In this document: positions 1-9,936 of the stretch, piece after piece
Numbering within the stretch: position 1 is the first letter of the stretch
How the letters are laid out: each line of letters opens with the position of its first letter
Assembly (NCBI GenBank): GCA_015711725.1
Contig: JACVIX010000004.1
Coordinates: forward strand, 1-50,432
Source: Candidatus Geothermincola primus
Lineage (GTDB): Bacteria > Actinomycetota > Geothermincolia > Geothermincolales > Geothermincolaceae
Reading direction: 5' to 3'
Length of the DNA: 50,432 nucleotides
Translations under genes and position numbers: made by a program
The notes under the pieces: model-generated
What the model saw: the letters and a program-made list of their open reading frames with translations, nothing else
Databases searched by the model: none
Told to the model about the DNA's origin: nothing

Positions 1-821
1 AGCAAGGGGTGGACCCCGGATTTCTCGCTGCCTTTGGTGGAGGAGCGGTGGGAATCGCCGTCTATCAGGCTGCCAGCTATATGAAGAGGAGTGGCTGCAC
101 TACCCATCATCTGGACAAGGTCTCGGCACTCTGCCGTAATAATGCCGCGCTCAATCCCTGGTCCCATCTCAAGCAACCCGGGCTAACCCCGGAGGATGTG
201 GCCAAGACGGTGCTGATGCAGTACCCCATCCGTTTCGGACACGTCTGCCCAGCCACCGATGGGGCGTGCGCCATGCTACTCACCACTGGCGAGAAAGCCA
301 AAAAACTGGTGGAGAAGCCGGCATACATCCTCTCGGTTGCTTCTTGCTCCGACGAGGCGGCGCTCATGGGAATAGCAGGATCAGGAACCACCAATATGGA
401 CCCCTGCGCTCAGGAGAGCTGCAAACTGGCTGCGAAGTGGGCCTACGAGCTGGCTGGAATCAAAGACCCCCGGCGGGAGATAGACGTGGCTGAGCCATAT
501 GCCCCCTTCGCCCACCAGATGCTCATGTTCTATGAACGCCTGCTTCTATGTGATGAAGGAGAAGCTCCCGCCATCCTGGATTCCGGTTCCATGAATTTGG
601 ATGGCGAGTTGCCGGTGTGCCCTTCTGGTGGGGTCATCTCCACCAACGCAATCGGCGCCTCCGCCCTGGAAAGAATAACCGAAGTCGCCCTGCAGATCAT
701 GGGCAAAGCTGGTGATCGCCAGGTGAAGAAAGAGGTCCATAAAGGAGTGGCCCACGGCTGGGGAGGCGCGGTAAACCTCAATGTGGTGGCTGTCCTTTCC
801 GATACCCCGAGGAGGTCATAG
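1..821 (+). CDS. Thiolase, SCP2/lipid-transfer type, C-terminal part (5' truncated by window edge)
   Basis: About 272 residues are present; the reading frame is open to the left edge (first whole codon at base 3), so the GTG at base 9 is probably internal. The sequence has the C-terminal thiolase half of the SCP-x family: a Gly-rich AFGGGAVGIAVYQAA segment, GIAGSGTTNMDP in the middle, a DVAEPYAPFAHQMLMFYE segment, and near the end HGWGGAVNLNVVAVL, which fits the conserved HG-x-GG...N region. Such proteins make or cleave beta-keto acyl-CoA bonds. In many bacteria and archaea this branch works with a DUF35 protein, which here follows one base after the stop codon. The substrate cannot be read from the sequence, and the N-terminal nucleophile region lies outside the window. 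Confidence 0.85.
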   Translation, partial: QGVDPGFLAAFGGGAVGIAVYQAASYMKRSGCTTHHLDKVSALCRNNAALNPWSHLKQPGLTPEDVAKTVLMQYPIRFGHVCPATDGACAMLLTTGEKAKKLVEKPAYILSVASCSDEAALMGIAGSGTTNMDPCAQESCKLAAKWAYELAGIKDPRREIDVAEPYAPFAHQMLMFYERLLLCDEGEAPAILDSGSMNLDGELPVCPSGGVISTNAIGASALERITEVALQIMGKAGDRQVKKEVHKGVAHGWGGAVNLNVVAVLSDTPRRS

Positions 822-822
822 T

Positions 823-1299
823 ATGGAGTACAAGAAAGAAACCAGGTCTGTCGAGGGCGGGTGGCCCATGGAGCATTGGCAGTGGAAACAGGAGAGCATC
901 GCGCTTATCGCCAAAACCCGCGAGGCTTTTAAAGACCATAAACTGCTGGGTTTGAAATGTCCCGGATGCGGGCTAGTATATTTCCCGCCCAAACCTTACT
1001 GCAAGTGCCTCTCCTATCCAGATGAATGGGTGGAGGTAAAGGACACCGGCACCATTACCACTTACACCTTTACCGGCGCTTGGGCTTATGAGGGCATCAA
1101 GGAAGAGGAGGGCCCTGCTGGAGAGCCTCTGATTATCTGCGGCGTGAACTTCGATGGCTCGGACACCCTCACCGTTTGCACTCTCGGAGACGCCCAGCCG
1201 GAAGAGGTATTCGTGGGAATGCGGGTTAAGTTGAAGTGGCCCGAGAAGATAGAGGGGCGTTTGGATGATATCGCCCACGTGGTGCCCCTGAAAGAATAA
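823..1299 (+). CDS. DUF35 zinc-ribbon / OB-fold acyl-CoA-associated protein
   Basis: This 158-residue protein has a rubredoxin-like zinc ribbon at about residues 49-66 (CPGCG, then YCKC) followed by an OB-fold of beta strands (GTITTYTFTG, LIICGVNF, LTVCTLGD, GMRVKLKW). This is the ChsH2/DUF35 architecture. Partners of SCP2 thiolases use the OB fold to bind acyl-CoA or to hold it for the thiolase. The ATG at 823 follows a GGAGG at about 808-814 that overlaps the end of the thiolase, and only one base separates the two genes, so translation is probably coupled. In-frame codons upstream of 823 lie inside the thiolase gene and are not needed. Family assignment is firm; the acyl substrate is unknown. 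Confidence 0.85.
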   Translation: MEYKKETRSVEGGWPMEHWQWKQESIALIAKTREAFKDHKLLGLKCPGCGLVYFPPKPYCKCLSYPDEWVEVKDTGTITTYTFTGAWAYEGIKEEEGPAGEPLIICGVNFDGSDTLTVCTLGDAQPEEVFVGMRVKLKWPEKIEGRLDDIAHVVPLKE

Positions 1300-1301
1300 G
1301 T

Positions 1302-1314
1302 TACATAATGTAAA
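1302..1314. promoter_or_regulatory. Short palindrome TTACA-TAA-TGTAA
   Basis: A perfect 5-base-arm palindrome with a 3-base centre sits just after the stop of the DUF35 gene. It has the same ACA-N3-TGT core as palindromes at 23026, 30925, 34242 and 49486. It could be a protein-binding site or a chance AT-rich palindrome. Confidence 0.25.
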
Positions 1315-1370
1315 TAATTATACATTTCCCTCCCGTGACTGGGAAGGAATGGCTTTTAAATCATTCTGGG

Positions 1371-1401
1371 CCGGCTCTTGAGAGCTGGCTCAGCTATTTT
1401 T
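1371..1401 (+). terminator. Probable intrinsic terminator of the thiolase/DUF35 operon
   Basis: CCGGCTCT-TG-AGAGCTGG can fold into an 8-pair stem with one G-U pair (1371-1388). A U-rich stretch (TATTTTTAT) follows about eight bases later. It lies about 70 bases after the last gene of the operon and before the long gap, as expected for a terminator. The distance from stem to U-run is longer than ideal. Confidence 0.5.
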
Positions 1402-2500
1402 ATCCCGGCGACTCTATACGTCTTTGTCATCTCAACATGGGACTGTCACTGGACTATCATGTGAAGTGGGGATGTTTCCCAATCGGTGGCTTGAAATGAT
1501 TCCCTGAGGCGACGGGAGGGACATGTTAGAAATTAAAGAAGAGCTTCAGGGGTTGATGGGATTTAACTTAATAACCATGGCGGATGTGTCGCCCTATGTT
1601 GCAAAAGCTCCCGCCTGTCACCGGGCTGAAGATTTTTCCTCTTGCGAGATCCATCATCGCCGCTATTTTATAACCGGGAGAAATCGCGAAAAAAGGCGGG
1701 GTGACTACCCAAGAAGAGGAAACGCCTCCTACCAGAGAGCCTATTTATTATTTATACGGAACGCCTTTCGAAGGACGGCGTCCTTTCTAAAGGCGAAGGA
1801 ATAGGAGTTTATGCCATACATAACGGGGAGTTCACCGCTTCGTTCTGGAGGGGGAAGGAGGCCAACCTGGGCGCGCTTTGCGCTATAATTCCACGACTTG
1901 GAATCCGGCGCCATGATGACCTGTTGATGTGGGATCGCTTACCTTGCTTTCTTTTGGCGGTGGTGTGTGTCTCGGAGCTGGGCATAAAAGGGCTACTGTT
2001 AACCCCGGAAATATGACCCCGCGTACGCCTGATGGCGCTTCTATGCGGCGCGGAGCTGGATCCGGGAAAAGCGACGTGGCGCTGGATATGCCGTCCATAC
2101 TTTTGCTGATATGCATGTTTCCACACGTCCATCAGGAGCAGTTTCCAAGTAAAGCAGCGGTGTGGATAAGGTTACCTGACTAGATCACTCGCTTGAATTG
2201 CTGGCGAGCGGGATGCCGGGGTTGAAATGCGTCCTATGCATGTCTGCCTGCCCGAAGGCGCAGCCTCCATTCCGTGCCAGGGAGAAAGCGAACGAGGGAT
2301 GATGTGGCGCAGAATCTAAAAAATACCTTCGGGAGGTGCTTTTCTGTTTATAAGGCGTATCACTAAACAAAGGGAAGGATAGAGAGACGCCGAATTGGCT
2401 TGAATGAACTCGGAGAAGGATTGATCTAGCGTGAAATCGCGTTTCATTTAGTTTCATTTATATATTTATGATTATAAGCTTGATGGAGCCCTCTTGCCCG
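1402..2500. other. Long gap without a convincing gene
   Basis: No open frame here shows a recognisable domain, good codon structure or a properly spaced ribosome-binding site. The best candidate, a 93-codon frame from 1523, has GGGAGGG only about two bases before its ATG and an arginine-rich, low-complexity translation. A small ACCT/AGGT hairpin flanked by A and T runs lies near 2318-2345 and could be a weak bidirectional terminator. Given the comF remnant just downstream, this stretch may also be decayed coding sequence, but I could not identify it. Confidence 0.4.
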
Positions 2501-2539
2501 GCCTCTTCACTTATCCACCTTTCATAACCATAAACCACG

Positions 2540-3250
2540 TTGATAGAGTTTGCTCTGGGCTTTCCCTTCCGGTTTAAATCCTCGGAATTGGCCAGATTTC
2601 CCAAAAATTGTTATTGGAGAATAGATTGGGGAATAGGTAAAAAAAATCTCAAACCATCTACCCGAGACGATTTTGAGACAAGAAAATCCCGTTTTTTTCC
2701 GCATCTATCTGTTTTGGGTCGCATAGGGATTAAAGTACAGCGAATGATTGTTTTTCATCCGCCATACGGGAAGGTTTTCCATGCGGTTCCGCTTCATGTG
2801 CGCTATGTTGCTTATACTCGGCAACATGGGTATGATGAAATTGTGAGGTTTCAGCCCGGGTCTGTGGTTGAAAGTCGATGCCAGTCGCAGGCGAAACGAC
2901 CCACGTAAGTCAACAATTGGTTGGTGAGCATGGTGCGGCTTAGGGGTAAGACCTGCCCGGCTTTGATGCTGGAGAAGCGTATTAGTGATGGGTCCAATTT
3001 CGATTTGTCCCAGGGCTCATTGCGAACCGCTCAGCAGGCGAGTGTGGGGGCAAAGACCAGGTCAGCCGGGCTGGAACCTCTATTTTTCCACCCGTTGAGG
3101 GAGATATGACGAGAGATGATCGCAACGTACGTGGAGGCGAGATAGAGAAATCCACCTTGATTGATATTGCGGTGGAAAAGGTTAGCGCGCCACTTCAGAA
3201 GGAGGAAATGGTTATAGCTCCTCCACTTGGAACTGGTAGAAGATTGTGGT
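2540..3250 (+). pseudogene. comF: Probable remnant of comF (phosphoribosyltransferase-like competence protein)
   Basis: Pieces in order, across stops and frame changes, resemble ComF. FKSSELARF lies near 2570-2600, where ComF has F-K-Y-x-G-x-x-x-LA. VPLHVRY and then RQHGYDEI lie near 2785-2845, like VPLHxxRxxxRGYDQA. QQASVGAKTRSAGLEPLF lies near 3032-3090, like the QxxLGxxxRxxNLxGxF segment. VRGGEIEKSTLIDIAV lies near 3130-3175, where ComF has the PRPP loop xLLIDDVxTTGAT, here without the TTG. Spacing of the pieces is about right. Context supports it: comF sits directly upstream of hpf-secA in many actinobacteria (Rv3242c before Rv3241c and secA1 in Mycobacterium tuberculosis) and near it in Firmicutes. 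The identification is by eye and tentative. Confidence 0.4.
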
Positions 3251-3390
3251 AGTCTAAACTAAATCTTGTGTATTGGTGAGAAAAGAATTTTTCCCTTGGG
3301 TATATATTTTGAACGAGGAAACGCTAGCCCGGGTTGTCCATAGAAGGACCATGTGGGCTTTTTCCATTATCTAGCGAAGGAGCGTGGAAG

Positions 3391-3945
3391 ATGCAGACTA
3401 TTATCAAAGGCAAGAATCTGGAGATTACCGAAGCCCTGCGCAGGTATGCGGAAGAGAAAATCCACAAGCTGGAGAAGTACCTCGACCGTATGCATAAAGC
3501 GGAAGTGGAGATGAGCGTGGAGCGAAACCCCAAGATCTCCAACAATCATTGCGTGGAGGTAACTATCTTCTCCAATGGCCCGATTATCAGGGCGAAAGAG
3601 TCCGCCACCGACATGTATCAGGCTATAGATTTGGTCAACGATAAATTGGAGAGGCAAGTGAAACGCCTCAAGCGCAAAAGGATAAATCGCAGCCATCAGG
3701 GAAGTAACCAGAAAGGTAAGAATTTTATCTCCCTAGAGGGTAAGGAAAAGGAAGAGATTGAAGAGCCCAGGATCGTCAAGACCAAGTCTTTCCTCTTGAA
3801 ACCCATGACCCCGGAGGAAGCCACCCTTCAGATGGAGCTTTTAGGTCATGATTTCTTCGTTTTCATAAACGCCGAGACTGAGCAAACTAACGTGGTATAT
3901 CGGCGCAAAGATGGGAATTACGGTCTGATCGAACCGGGTGTTTAG
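3391..3945 (+). CDS. hpf: Ribosome hibernation promoting factor, long form
   Basis: The product has 184 residues, the usual length of long HPF. Residues 1 to about 100 form the beta-alpha-beta-beta-beta-alpha ribosome-binding domain (MQTIIKGKNLEITEALRRYA at the start, then a KLEKYL helix and a basic KRLKRKR end). A charged linker leads to a C-terminal dimerisation domain (about 128-184: SFLLKPMTPEEATLQMELLG, then FVFINAET and VVYRRKDGNYGLIEP). Long HPF dimerises 70S ribosomes into inactive 100S particles during slow growth. The ATG at 3391 is chosen because GAAGGAG lies at 3376-3382, eight bases away; upstream in-frame codons lack such a site. It heads a run of genes leading to secA. Confidence 0.95.
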   Translation: MQTIIKGKNLEITEALRRYAEEKIHKLEKYLDRMHKAEVEMSVERNPKISNNHCVEVTIFSNGPIIRAKESATDMYQAIDLVNDKLERQVKRLKRKRINRSHQGSNQKGKNFISLEGKEKEEIEEPRIVKTKSFLLKPMTPEEATLQMELLGHDFFVFINAETEQTNVVYRRKDGNYGLIEPGV

Positions 3946-4064
3946 GGGGTGGATGGATGCGCAAGACCATGAGTTGGTTAAGGGTCCTCCTGGATTACCT
4001 GATCAGAAGGGGAGCGACTATGCGTTTTTAGAACGCTCGCCGAGTTTTGGGGAAAGGACGGGAC

Positions 4065-5672
4065 ATGGACAACCGCAATAAGCTGCTCACGGGCATATGC
4101 TGGCTGGCGGTGGCGGGAATCATTTTGTATCAAACCCTCTCCGCGCACCAGAAGATATACTGGCTATCCGTGGTGTTTTTGGGAATCCTGATGATGATAG
4201 GGGAATCCCTAGGGGAGAACCTCCATACTCGAGGGTCTTCCACCTATGGAATTATAATTCTTTTCGCTGCGTTGCTCTCTCTTAACACGGCCTCCGCTGT
4301 TTTGGTGGCTCTCTTTGGGGCTTTCTCCTATCAAGATATCAGGATGAGAAAATCTCTCCTTGTTTTGGCCTTTAATGGAGCCCAATACGCTTTGGCTATA
4401 ACCGCCTCGGCCTTTTTCTATCACCTCACCGGAGGGGCAGCCCGCTCTTTCACGGTTGAAAGCGCCCTGAAATCCATTCTTCCCCTCCTGTTAGCTTCCA
4501 TAATCTTCTGGGCGATTAATTCGCTGATTATGACTTTGGCAACCTCCTGGGAATATTCCCTCGGTTTCGTGGAATTCTTGCGCAAAGACGCCTTGAAGCT
4601 CCTGCCCAATCAGCTCATTTACTCTATTGTGGGGCTTGCTCTAGGCATCATCTACGCGCAGAACGCCTTTCACCTCCTAGATGGAGAGGTGGTGGGCTCT
4701 ACCGCCGAGGCATTCCGGGGTCTTTCGGCGGCACTGCTACTGCTCCTGCTTCTGGGTGTGGCTTGGTATTTCAGTGGAAAGAATATCGAGATTCTCTCCG
4801 CCTATGATCATACCGTAAATAGGTTGATGAAGTATCTCGAGTTAAGGGAACCATACCTGAACGGTCATGGCGAGAGGGTGGCTCGATATGCCCAGTTGAT
4901 CGCGTCGGGAGTGAAAATGTCCCATTATGATCAGGAGAAACTGCGTTATGCGGCTCTACTACATGATCTAGGCAAGATGGCGATTCCCAGGGAAATTCTG
5001 CTCCGCAAGGGTCCACTGTACGAAGAGGAGTTCGAGAAGGTTAAACAGCATCCCTTGGTCGCTGGCTCTTGGTTGGAGGAGATACCTTACCTGGCTGAGA
5101 CGGCCAACGCCGTCTATCACCACCATGAGTATTATGACGGCGGCGGCTACGTGGATATGATCTCGGGGGACACCATCCCGCTGAATGCTCGCATCTTGGC
5201 CATCGCCGATGCTTATGACGCCATGACCATGCCTAGGCCGTGGAGAGATGCGAAGAGTCGGGAGGACGCCATCGCGGAGTTGCTGGAAAACTCAGACGTT
5301 CAGTTTGATGGAGAGCTGGTTAAAGTCTTTATTGAGGCTTTGGAGAGTCTTCAGGAAAAGGAAGTTTCTCCGGAGACGGAACCGATAGAGGAACGGGAGG
5401 AGAAAAAGGACGCTATTGCTGAGTTACTGGAAAAAGAGAAAGAAGCACAGGTCAGAAAGCCTAGGAGAATGGGTAGCCGTAGACAGAGGTTGTTGGAAGA
5501 GAGGAGAAGAAAGCGGGAAGAGCTGGAGAAAAAGGAATCTGGAGAATTCTGGATAGACGAAGAGGATGCCCGTAAAGCGGGGAAAACCGAGATAGAACAA
5601 GCCCGGGAAGAGACCCTCCGTGGCGGGGAAACCGAAAGGGAAAGCTCCCTGGAGAAGGGAGGGGAAGAGTAG
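4065..5672 (+). CDS. Multi-pass membrane protein with cytoplasmic HD-GYP-like phosphodiesterase domain
   Basis: The protein has 535 residues. About 235 N-terminal residues form six or seven hydrophobic helices. Then comes an HD-superfamily domain with H268 (NGHGER), H300-D301 (LLHDLGKM), a further His (KQHPLVAG), H352-H353-H354-E355 and YYDGGGYV, then DAYDAMT. This is close to HD-GYP c-di-GMP phosphodiesterases (HHE-x2-DG-x-GYP), but the final P is V, so cyclic-dinucleotide specificity is not assured. The last 120 residues are a highly charged helical tail. The start at 4065 follows GGGGAAAGGA with about eight bases spacing. It abuts the next gene, which has the same architecture. A signalling role is inferred from the fold only. 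Confidence 0.75.
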   Translation: MDNRNKLLTGICWLAVAGIILYQTLSAHQKIYWLSVVFLGILMMIGESLGENLHTRGSSTYGIIILFAALLSLNTASAVLVALFGAFSYQDIRMRKSLLVLAFNGAQYALAITASAFFYHLTGGAARSFTVESALKSILPLLLASIIFWAINSLIMTLATSWEYSLGFVEFLRKDALKLLPNQLIYSIVGLALGIIYAQNAFHLLDGEVVGSTAEAFRGLSAALLLLLLLGVAWYFSGKNIEILSAYDHTVNRLMKYLELREPYLNGHGERVARYAQLIASGVKMSHYDQEKLRYAALLHDLGKMAIPREILLRKGPLYEEEFEKVKQHPLVAGSWLEEIPYLAETANAVYHHHEYYDGGGYVDMISGDTIPLNARILAIADAYDAMTMPRPWRDAKSREDAIAELLENSDVQFDGELVKVFIEALESLQEKEVSPETEPIEEREEKKDAIAELLEKEKEAQVRKPRRMGSRRQRLLEERRRKREELEKKESGEFWIDEEDARKAGKTEIEQAREETLRGGETERESSLEKGGEE

Positions 5673-7043
5673 ATGGAGGAGAGAAAGCTCAAGCTGGCAA
5701 GGGTCTTCACCACGGCGATATGTTTTGGGATACTAATTTTCTGCGTTACCCGCATTACCTGGGTTAAGCTGGATTTCGTGCGAACGGCGGCGCTCATCTT
5801 AATACTAGCTTTCTTCGAGATGTGGCAGATTCGCTATCCGTGGGGAAGGCCACTTAGGCTGGGATTGCCCATTGCTCTCTGCGTTGTAGCCATACGCCCC
5901 ATTCCCGAGGCGCTGATCATTTACTTCATCGGAAGCGTGTTAGGGAGGCTGGTGGGAAAATTCGACCGTATCAGTGCGGGGGACTTCTACCACGTCTTCG
6001 AACGGGTCTATATACTGGCGCTGGCGGGGTTGTTCTATATGTGGATTTCTGAATTTAAGGTACCTTGGGACAAACCTTGGGTGCATTATCCCGGGCCCGC
6101 CAATTACGGGGTGATACCCAATACCTATTGTAATCCGGTGGTGATAAATCGCGCCTTCATCTTTCCCCTAGCCTTTTTGGTTATGGTGGTTATCTTCTAC
6201 TTGGGAGAGACCATTACCTCCTCTATAGAGACGGGGTTGGTGAAGTCAGGGAGCTGGAGAGTGATACTTCCTCATCATATCCGCCAGACCATTCTCATCT
6301 ACATCTCCCTCGCAAGCTGCGCTGGTTTAATGGCCCTCTATTTTCCCCGTATCCCCTGGATAAACTTCCTTATCTTCGCGTTGCCCCTTTTCATTGTGAG
6401 GGCGGAGTCTAACCGGGACAAGGAGCTGGACAACCGTTTTATACAAACTATGCGCATAATTGGGGACGCGGTGGACCTCTCCAGAGAAACACCAGGCCAT
6501 TCCAGCCGGGTGAGCAATCTTTCCGTGGAGGTGGCTCGCGCCATGGGGCTCCCGGAAAACGAGGTGAGAGACCTACGTTATGCGGGGGCTTTGCACGACA
6601 TCGGGCATATCAGCGATATTTCCGAGGGTTCGGCGAGGCATCCCCAGGCCGGAGCGGATATTCTCTTCGAGATTCCCCGGTTACGCAGGGTTTCTGAGAT
6701 AGTGAGATACCATCATCATCAGCCCCTGATGGATGAAGGGACGGGAGCCGGTAGAGTTCCCGTGGCTTCTAAGATATTGAACGTGGTGAGCGAGTATGAT
6801 CACCTTACCAATGAGCCCGACAAGAAAATGTCCATAGAAGAGGCGCTGCAAGAGCTCTCCCTGGAAAGGGGGAAGAAATATGATTCTGTGGTGCTGCGTT
6901 ACCTCGCCCAAGTATTGGAAAAGAGGAAGAGAGTGGTGGAGGAGAGGCCCGCTAGGGAGAGGAGGCAGCGAGCCAAAGTCTTGGAAGAGATGGAGATAGA
7001 GGCGAGTTTCGAGGAGATCTTCCGCGAGGAGGAAGAAGAATAG
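5673..7043 (+). CDS. Second membrane-anchored HD-domain protein, degenerate HD-GYP
   Basis: The product has 456 residues: about 240 hydrophobic N-terminal residues with several membrane helices, an HD domain, and a basic/acidic helical tail ending in glutamates. HD-domain residues visible are GHSSRV, H308-D309 in LHDIGHISD (His where HD-GYP proteins have Lys), HPQAGADIL, H347-H349 and SEYDHLT. The GYP signature is absent. The ATG follows the previous TAG with no gap, and secA follows its own stop with no gap, so the three genes are surely cotranscribed and probably translationally coupled. It looks like a diverged duplicate of the preceding gene. It may be a phosphohydrolase or a non-catalytic sensor. 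Confidence 0.7.
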   Translation: MEERKLKLARVFTTAICFGILIFCVTRITWVKLDFVRTAALILILAFFEMWQIRYPWGRPLRLGLPIALCVVAIRPIPEALIIYFIGSVLGRLVGKFDRISAGDFYHVFERVYILALAGLFYMWISEFKVPWDKPWVHYPGPANYGVIPNTYCNPVVINRAFIFPLAFLVMVVIFYLGETITSSIETGLVKSGSWRVILPHHIRQTILIYISLASCAGLMALYFPRIPWINFLIFALPLFIVRAESNRDKELDNRFIQTMRIIGDAVDLSRETPGHSSRVSNLSVEVARAMGLPENEVRDLRYAGALHDIGHISDISEGSARHPQAGADILFEIPRLRRVSEIVRYHHHQPLMDEGTGAGRVPVASKILNVVSEYDHLTNEPDKKMSIEEALQELSLERGKKYDSVVLRYLAQVLEKRKRVVEERPARERRQRAKVLEEMEIEASFEEIFREEEEE

Positions 7044-9662
7044 ATGTTCAAGATTCTTTCTAAGGCCCTGCGAGCAGGCGAGAAGAAAACGCTCCTCAGG
7101 TTGGAAGAGATGGTGGTTCGCATCAATGCGCTGGAGCCAGAGGTCCAAAAGTTGAGCGACGAAGAATTACGGGCGAAGACAGCTGAGTTCAAAGGCAGGC
7201 TCCAGAGGGGGGAGAGCCTGGATGAGCTGCTCTACGAGGCCTTTGCCGTGGTCAGGGAAACCGCAGTTAGGACCCTGGGACAACGCCATTTTGATGTTCA
7301 GTTGATGGGTGGGATAGTGCTACACCAGGGAAAAATAGCGGAGATGAAGACAGGAGAGGGAAAAACCTTAGTGGCAACGCTTCCCGTTTATCTGAACTCC
7401 CTGACCGGAAAGGGCGTGCATGTGGTTACCGTCAACGATTACCTGGCGAAAAGGGACAGCGAATGGATGGGGGTTATCTATAAGTTCTTGGGAATGGAAG
7501 TGGGACTAATCCAAGCTCAGATGCCTAAAGATCAGCGTTATCGTGCCTATCGAGCGGACGTGACATACGGAACTAATAACGAGTTCGGTTTCGACTATCT
7601 CCGGGACAATTTGGAGATATCAAAAGATAACTTGGTGCAGAGGGGTCACCACTACGCCATAGTGGACGAGGTGGATTCCATCCTTATAGACGAGGCGCGA
7701 ACCCCCCTGATAATCTCGGGAGCGGCGGAGGAATCGGCCAAACTGTACAGGACTTTCGCCCAGATCGCCCCTCGCCTAAAAAGGGATGAGGACTATGAGG
7801 TGGAAGAAAAGTCCCATAGCGTTCTCGTCAATGAGGATGGCATTCACAAGGTAGAGCGCATCCTGGGGTTGGATAACCTCTATGATAATATAAACGCCTC
7901 CCTGGTGCATCATCTCACCAACGCGCTTAAAGCCAAAGAGCTCTATAAGCGGGATGTGGATTACGTGGTAAAGGACGGCGAGGTCATAATCGTGGATGAG
8001 TTCACCGGTCGCCTGATGCCGGGAAGGCGGTGGAGCGATGGCTTGCACCAAGCGGTGGAGGCCAAAGAAAATCTGCGGGTGCGCCAGGAAAACCAGACCC
8101 TCGCCACCATCACCCTACAGAATTACTTTCGCATGTATGAGAAGCTGGCGGGAATGACCGGCACAGCGGCGACGGAAGCAGATGAGTTCTACGAAATATA
8201 TGGGCTGGAGGTGGTGGAGATACCCACTCATAAACCCATGATCCGCGTGGATCATGACGATGTCATCTACAAGACGGAAAAGGCTAAATTCGACGCGGTG
8301 GTCGCAGATATCGAGGAGTGTTACAGCAGGGGCCAACCGGTGCTGGTGGGCACCATCTCCATAGAGAAGTCGGAGAGGCTTTCCAGCTTGTTGAGGAAAA
8401 GAGGGATTCCTCACCAGGTGCTCAACGCTAAACACCATGAGAAAGAGGCAGAGATAGTGGCCCAGGCGGGCAGGTTCAAGACTGTAACCATTGCCACCAA
8501 CATGGCTGGTAGAGGAACGGATATCATGCTGGGAGGCAATCCCGCTAAGCTGGCGGAACGGGTGCTCCAGGAGAAGGGAGAGGTCTCCGAGGAAGAAAAG
8601 AGAAAGATCCTGGAAGAGATCACCAAAGAATGCGAGGAGGAGAAGAAGAAAGTTATCGAGCTGGGTGGCCTATACGTGTTGGGAACCGAGAGGCACGAGG
8701 CCAGGCGCATAGATAATCAATTGAGGGGCCGCTCAGGGCGCCAGGGTGACCCCGGTCTATCTCGTTTCTATCTCTCCTTAGAAGATGATCTAATGAGGAT
8801 ATTCGCTTCCCGGGCTATCTCCTCGATCATGGAACGCTTTCGCCTTCCCGATGACTTACCCATTGAGCACCGCATGGTCACCCGCGCTATTGAAAATGCA
8901 CAGAAAAACGTGGAGGCCAATAACTTCGAGATCAGGAAAAACTTGCTTAAATACGATGATGTGATGAACCTACAACGAGAGATAATTTATCGGGAGAGAA
9001 ATAAGATTCTACAAGGGCAAGACATCGGTGAGCAGGTTTTTGAGATGATCCCGGAGGTTGTGGACAACGTTATGGAGAGGTTCGCCACCCCCGGCGAAGA
9101 TATTGAGGAATGGGATTTAAAAGGGCTGTTCAATTACTTGAATAACATATTCCCCCTAAGCTTTAGCCTGGATGACTTGGAACTGGACCATCTGGACATA
9201 AACGATTTAAAGGACGCTTTTATCGAAGAGGCAATGGAAGCCTATCGCAGGAGAGAGGCGGAATTTGTCCAACAAGGAAGAAACCCCCGGGAGATAGAGA
9301 GATTGGTTATGCTCCGGGTAATCGATAACCACTGGCGGGAGCACCTCTATGAGATGGACCATCTGCGAGATAGCGTGGGGCTGCGCACCATGGCCGGCAG
9401 GGACCCGCTCGTCGAGTATCAGAACGAGGCATACGACATGTTTCAGCGACTCCTCTACAATTTAAAGGAGGAATTCCTCCGCTATATGTATCATATCCAG
9501 GTGGTAAAAGAGGAGGAGAAGCCGGCCTTGCGGGTGTTAGAAGGCGGCGGGGAAGGGAAAGTCAAGAGGCAAGGAGTGAGGAAGGAAAAGGTGGGGAGAA
9601 ACGCCCCATGCCCTTGCGGAAGCGGTAAAAAGTACAAATTCTGCTGTGGAAAGAACTTGTGA
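7044..9662 (+). CDS. secA: Preprotein translocase ATPase SecA
   Basis: The product has 872 residues, normal for SecA. Walker A is MKTGEGKT at residues 101-108 and the DEAD-type Walker B is VDEVDS at 207-212. The preprotein-binding region and second ATPase domain follow ([32 protein letters not shown]), then the helical wing ([23 protein letters not shown]). The last 22 residues are a complete zinc-binding tail, [13 protein letters not shown], which binds SecB or ribosomes. SecA drives export through SecYEG. It starts immediately after the upstream HD gene's stop. Placement between hpf and prfB is the common order in actinobacteria and Firmicutes. Confidence 0.98.
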   Translation: MFKILSKALRAGEKKTLLRLEEMVVRINALEPEVQKLSDEELRAKTAEFKGRLQRGESLDELLYEAFAVVRETAVRTLGQRHFDVQLMGGIVLHQGKIAEMKTGEGKTLVATLPVYLNSLTGKGVHVVTVNDYLAKRDSEWMGVIYKFLGMEVGLIQAQMPKDQRYRAYRADVTYGTNNEFGFDYLRDNLEISKDNLVQRGHHYAIVDEVDSILIDEARTPLIISGAAEESAKLYRTFAQIAPRLKRDEDYEVEEKSHSVLVNEDGIHKVERILGLDNLYDNINASLVHHLTNALKAKELYKRDVDYVVKDGEVIIVDEFTGRLMPGRRWSDGLHQAVEAKENLRVRQENQTLATITLQNYFRMYEKLAGMTGTAATEADEFYEIYGLEVVEIPTHKPMIRVDHDDVIYKTEKAKFDAVVADIEECYSRGQPVLVGTISIEKSERLSSLLRKRGIPHQVLNAKHHEKEAEIVAQAGRFKTVTIATNMAGRGTDIMLGGNPAKLAERVLQEKGEVSEEEKRKILEEITKECEEEKKKVIELGGLYVLGTERHEARRIDNQLRGRSGRQGDPGLSRFYLSLEDDLMRIFASRAISSIMERFRLPDDLPIEHRMVTRAIENAQKNVEANNFEIRKNLLKYDDVMNLQREIIYRERNKILQGQDIGEQVFEMIPEVVDNVMERFATPGEDIEEWDLKGLFNYLNNIFPLSFSLDDLELDHLDINDLKDAFIEEAMEAYRRREAEFVQQGRNPREIERLVMLRVIDNHWREHLYEMDHLRDSVGLRTMAGRDPLVEYQNEAYDMFQRLLYNLKEEFLRYMYHIQVVKEEEKPALRVLEGGGEGKVKRQGVRKEKVGRNAPCPCGSGKKYKFCCGKNL

Positions 9663-9695
9663 CCCACTTCTTTGGGGTCGAAGTCCACAAAGTTC
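9653..9695 (+). terminator. Imperfect hairpin over the secA stop codon
   Basis: GAACTT..GTG...CTTC on the left pairs with GAAGTCCACAAAGTTC on the right, giving a long stem with bulges that spans the secA stop. No clear U-run follows. It could be a weak terminator or a processing signal that separates secA from the autoregulated prfB. Confidence 0.35.
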
Positions 9696-9936
9696 GAAAT
9701 CTAATCCCCTTTTCGATGTTTCTTATACGTTCAATGCAATAAGGAGAACCTCATTTGGCGCATATGATTATATGGTTATTCCATGGATTCGCTCCGTATA
9801 AGTTGAGTGCTCGCGACAGGGATTTTATGCCCATGGTCTTGCGAGTAGACACAAAGGCTATTCAATCCGCGAAATAGATTAAATAAACTTTTAAGCCTTG
9901 GTTTTGGCCATTGAAAGACAGGAGGAGAGCGAGAGA

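Noticed and set aside
1523-1804. 93-codon open frame in the long gap
   Set aside because: GGGAGGG lies only about two bases before the ATG, the translation is arginine-rich with no domain, and there is no partner gene.
3957-4031. 24-codon frame MRKTMSWLRVLLDYLIRRGA... between hpf and the first HD gene
   Set aside because: It has a GGGGGTGG upstream and a plausible small amphipathic translation, but nothing else supports it; too short to call.
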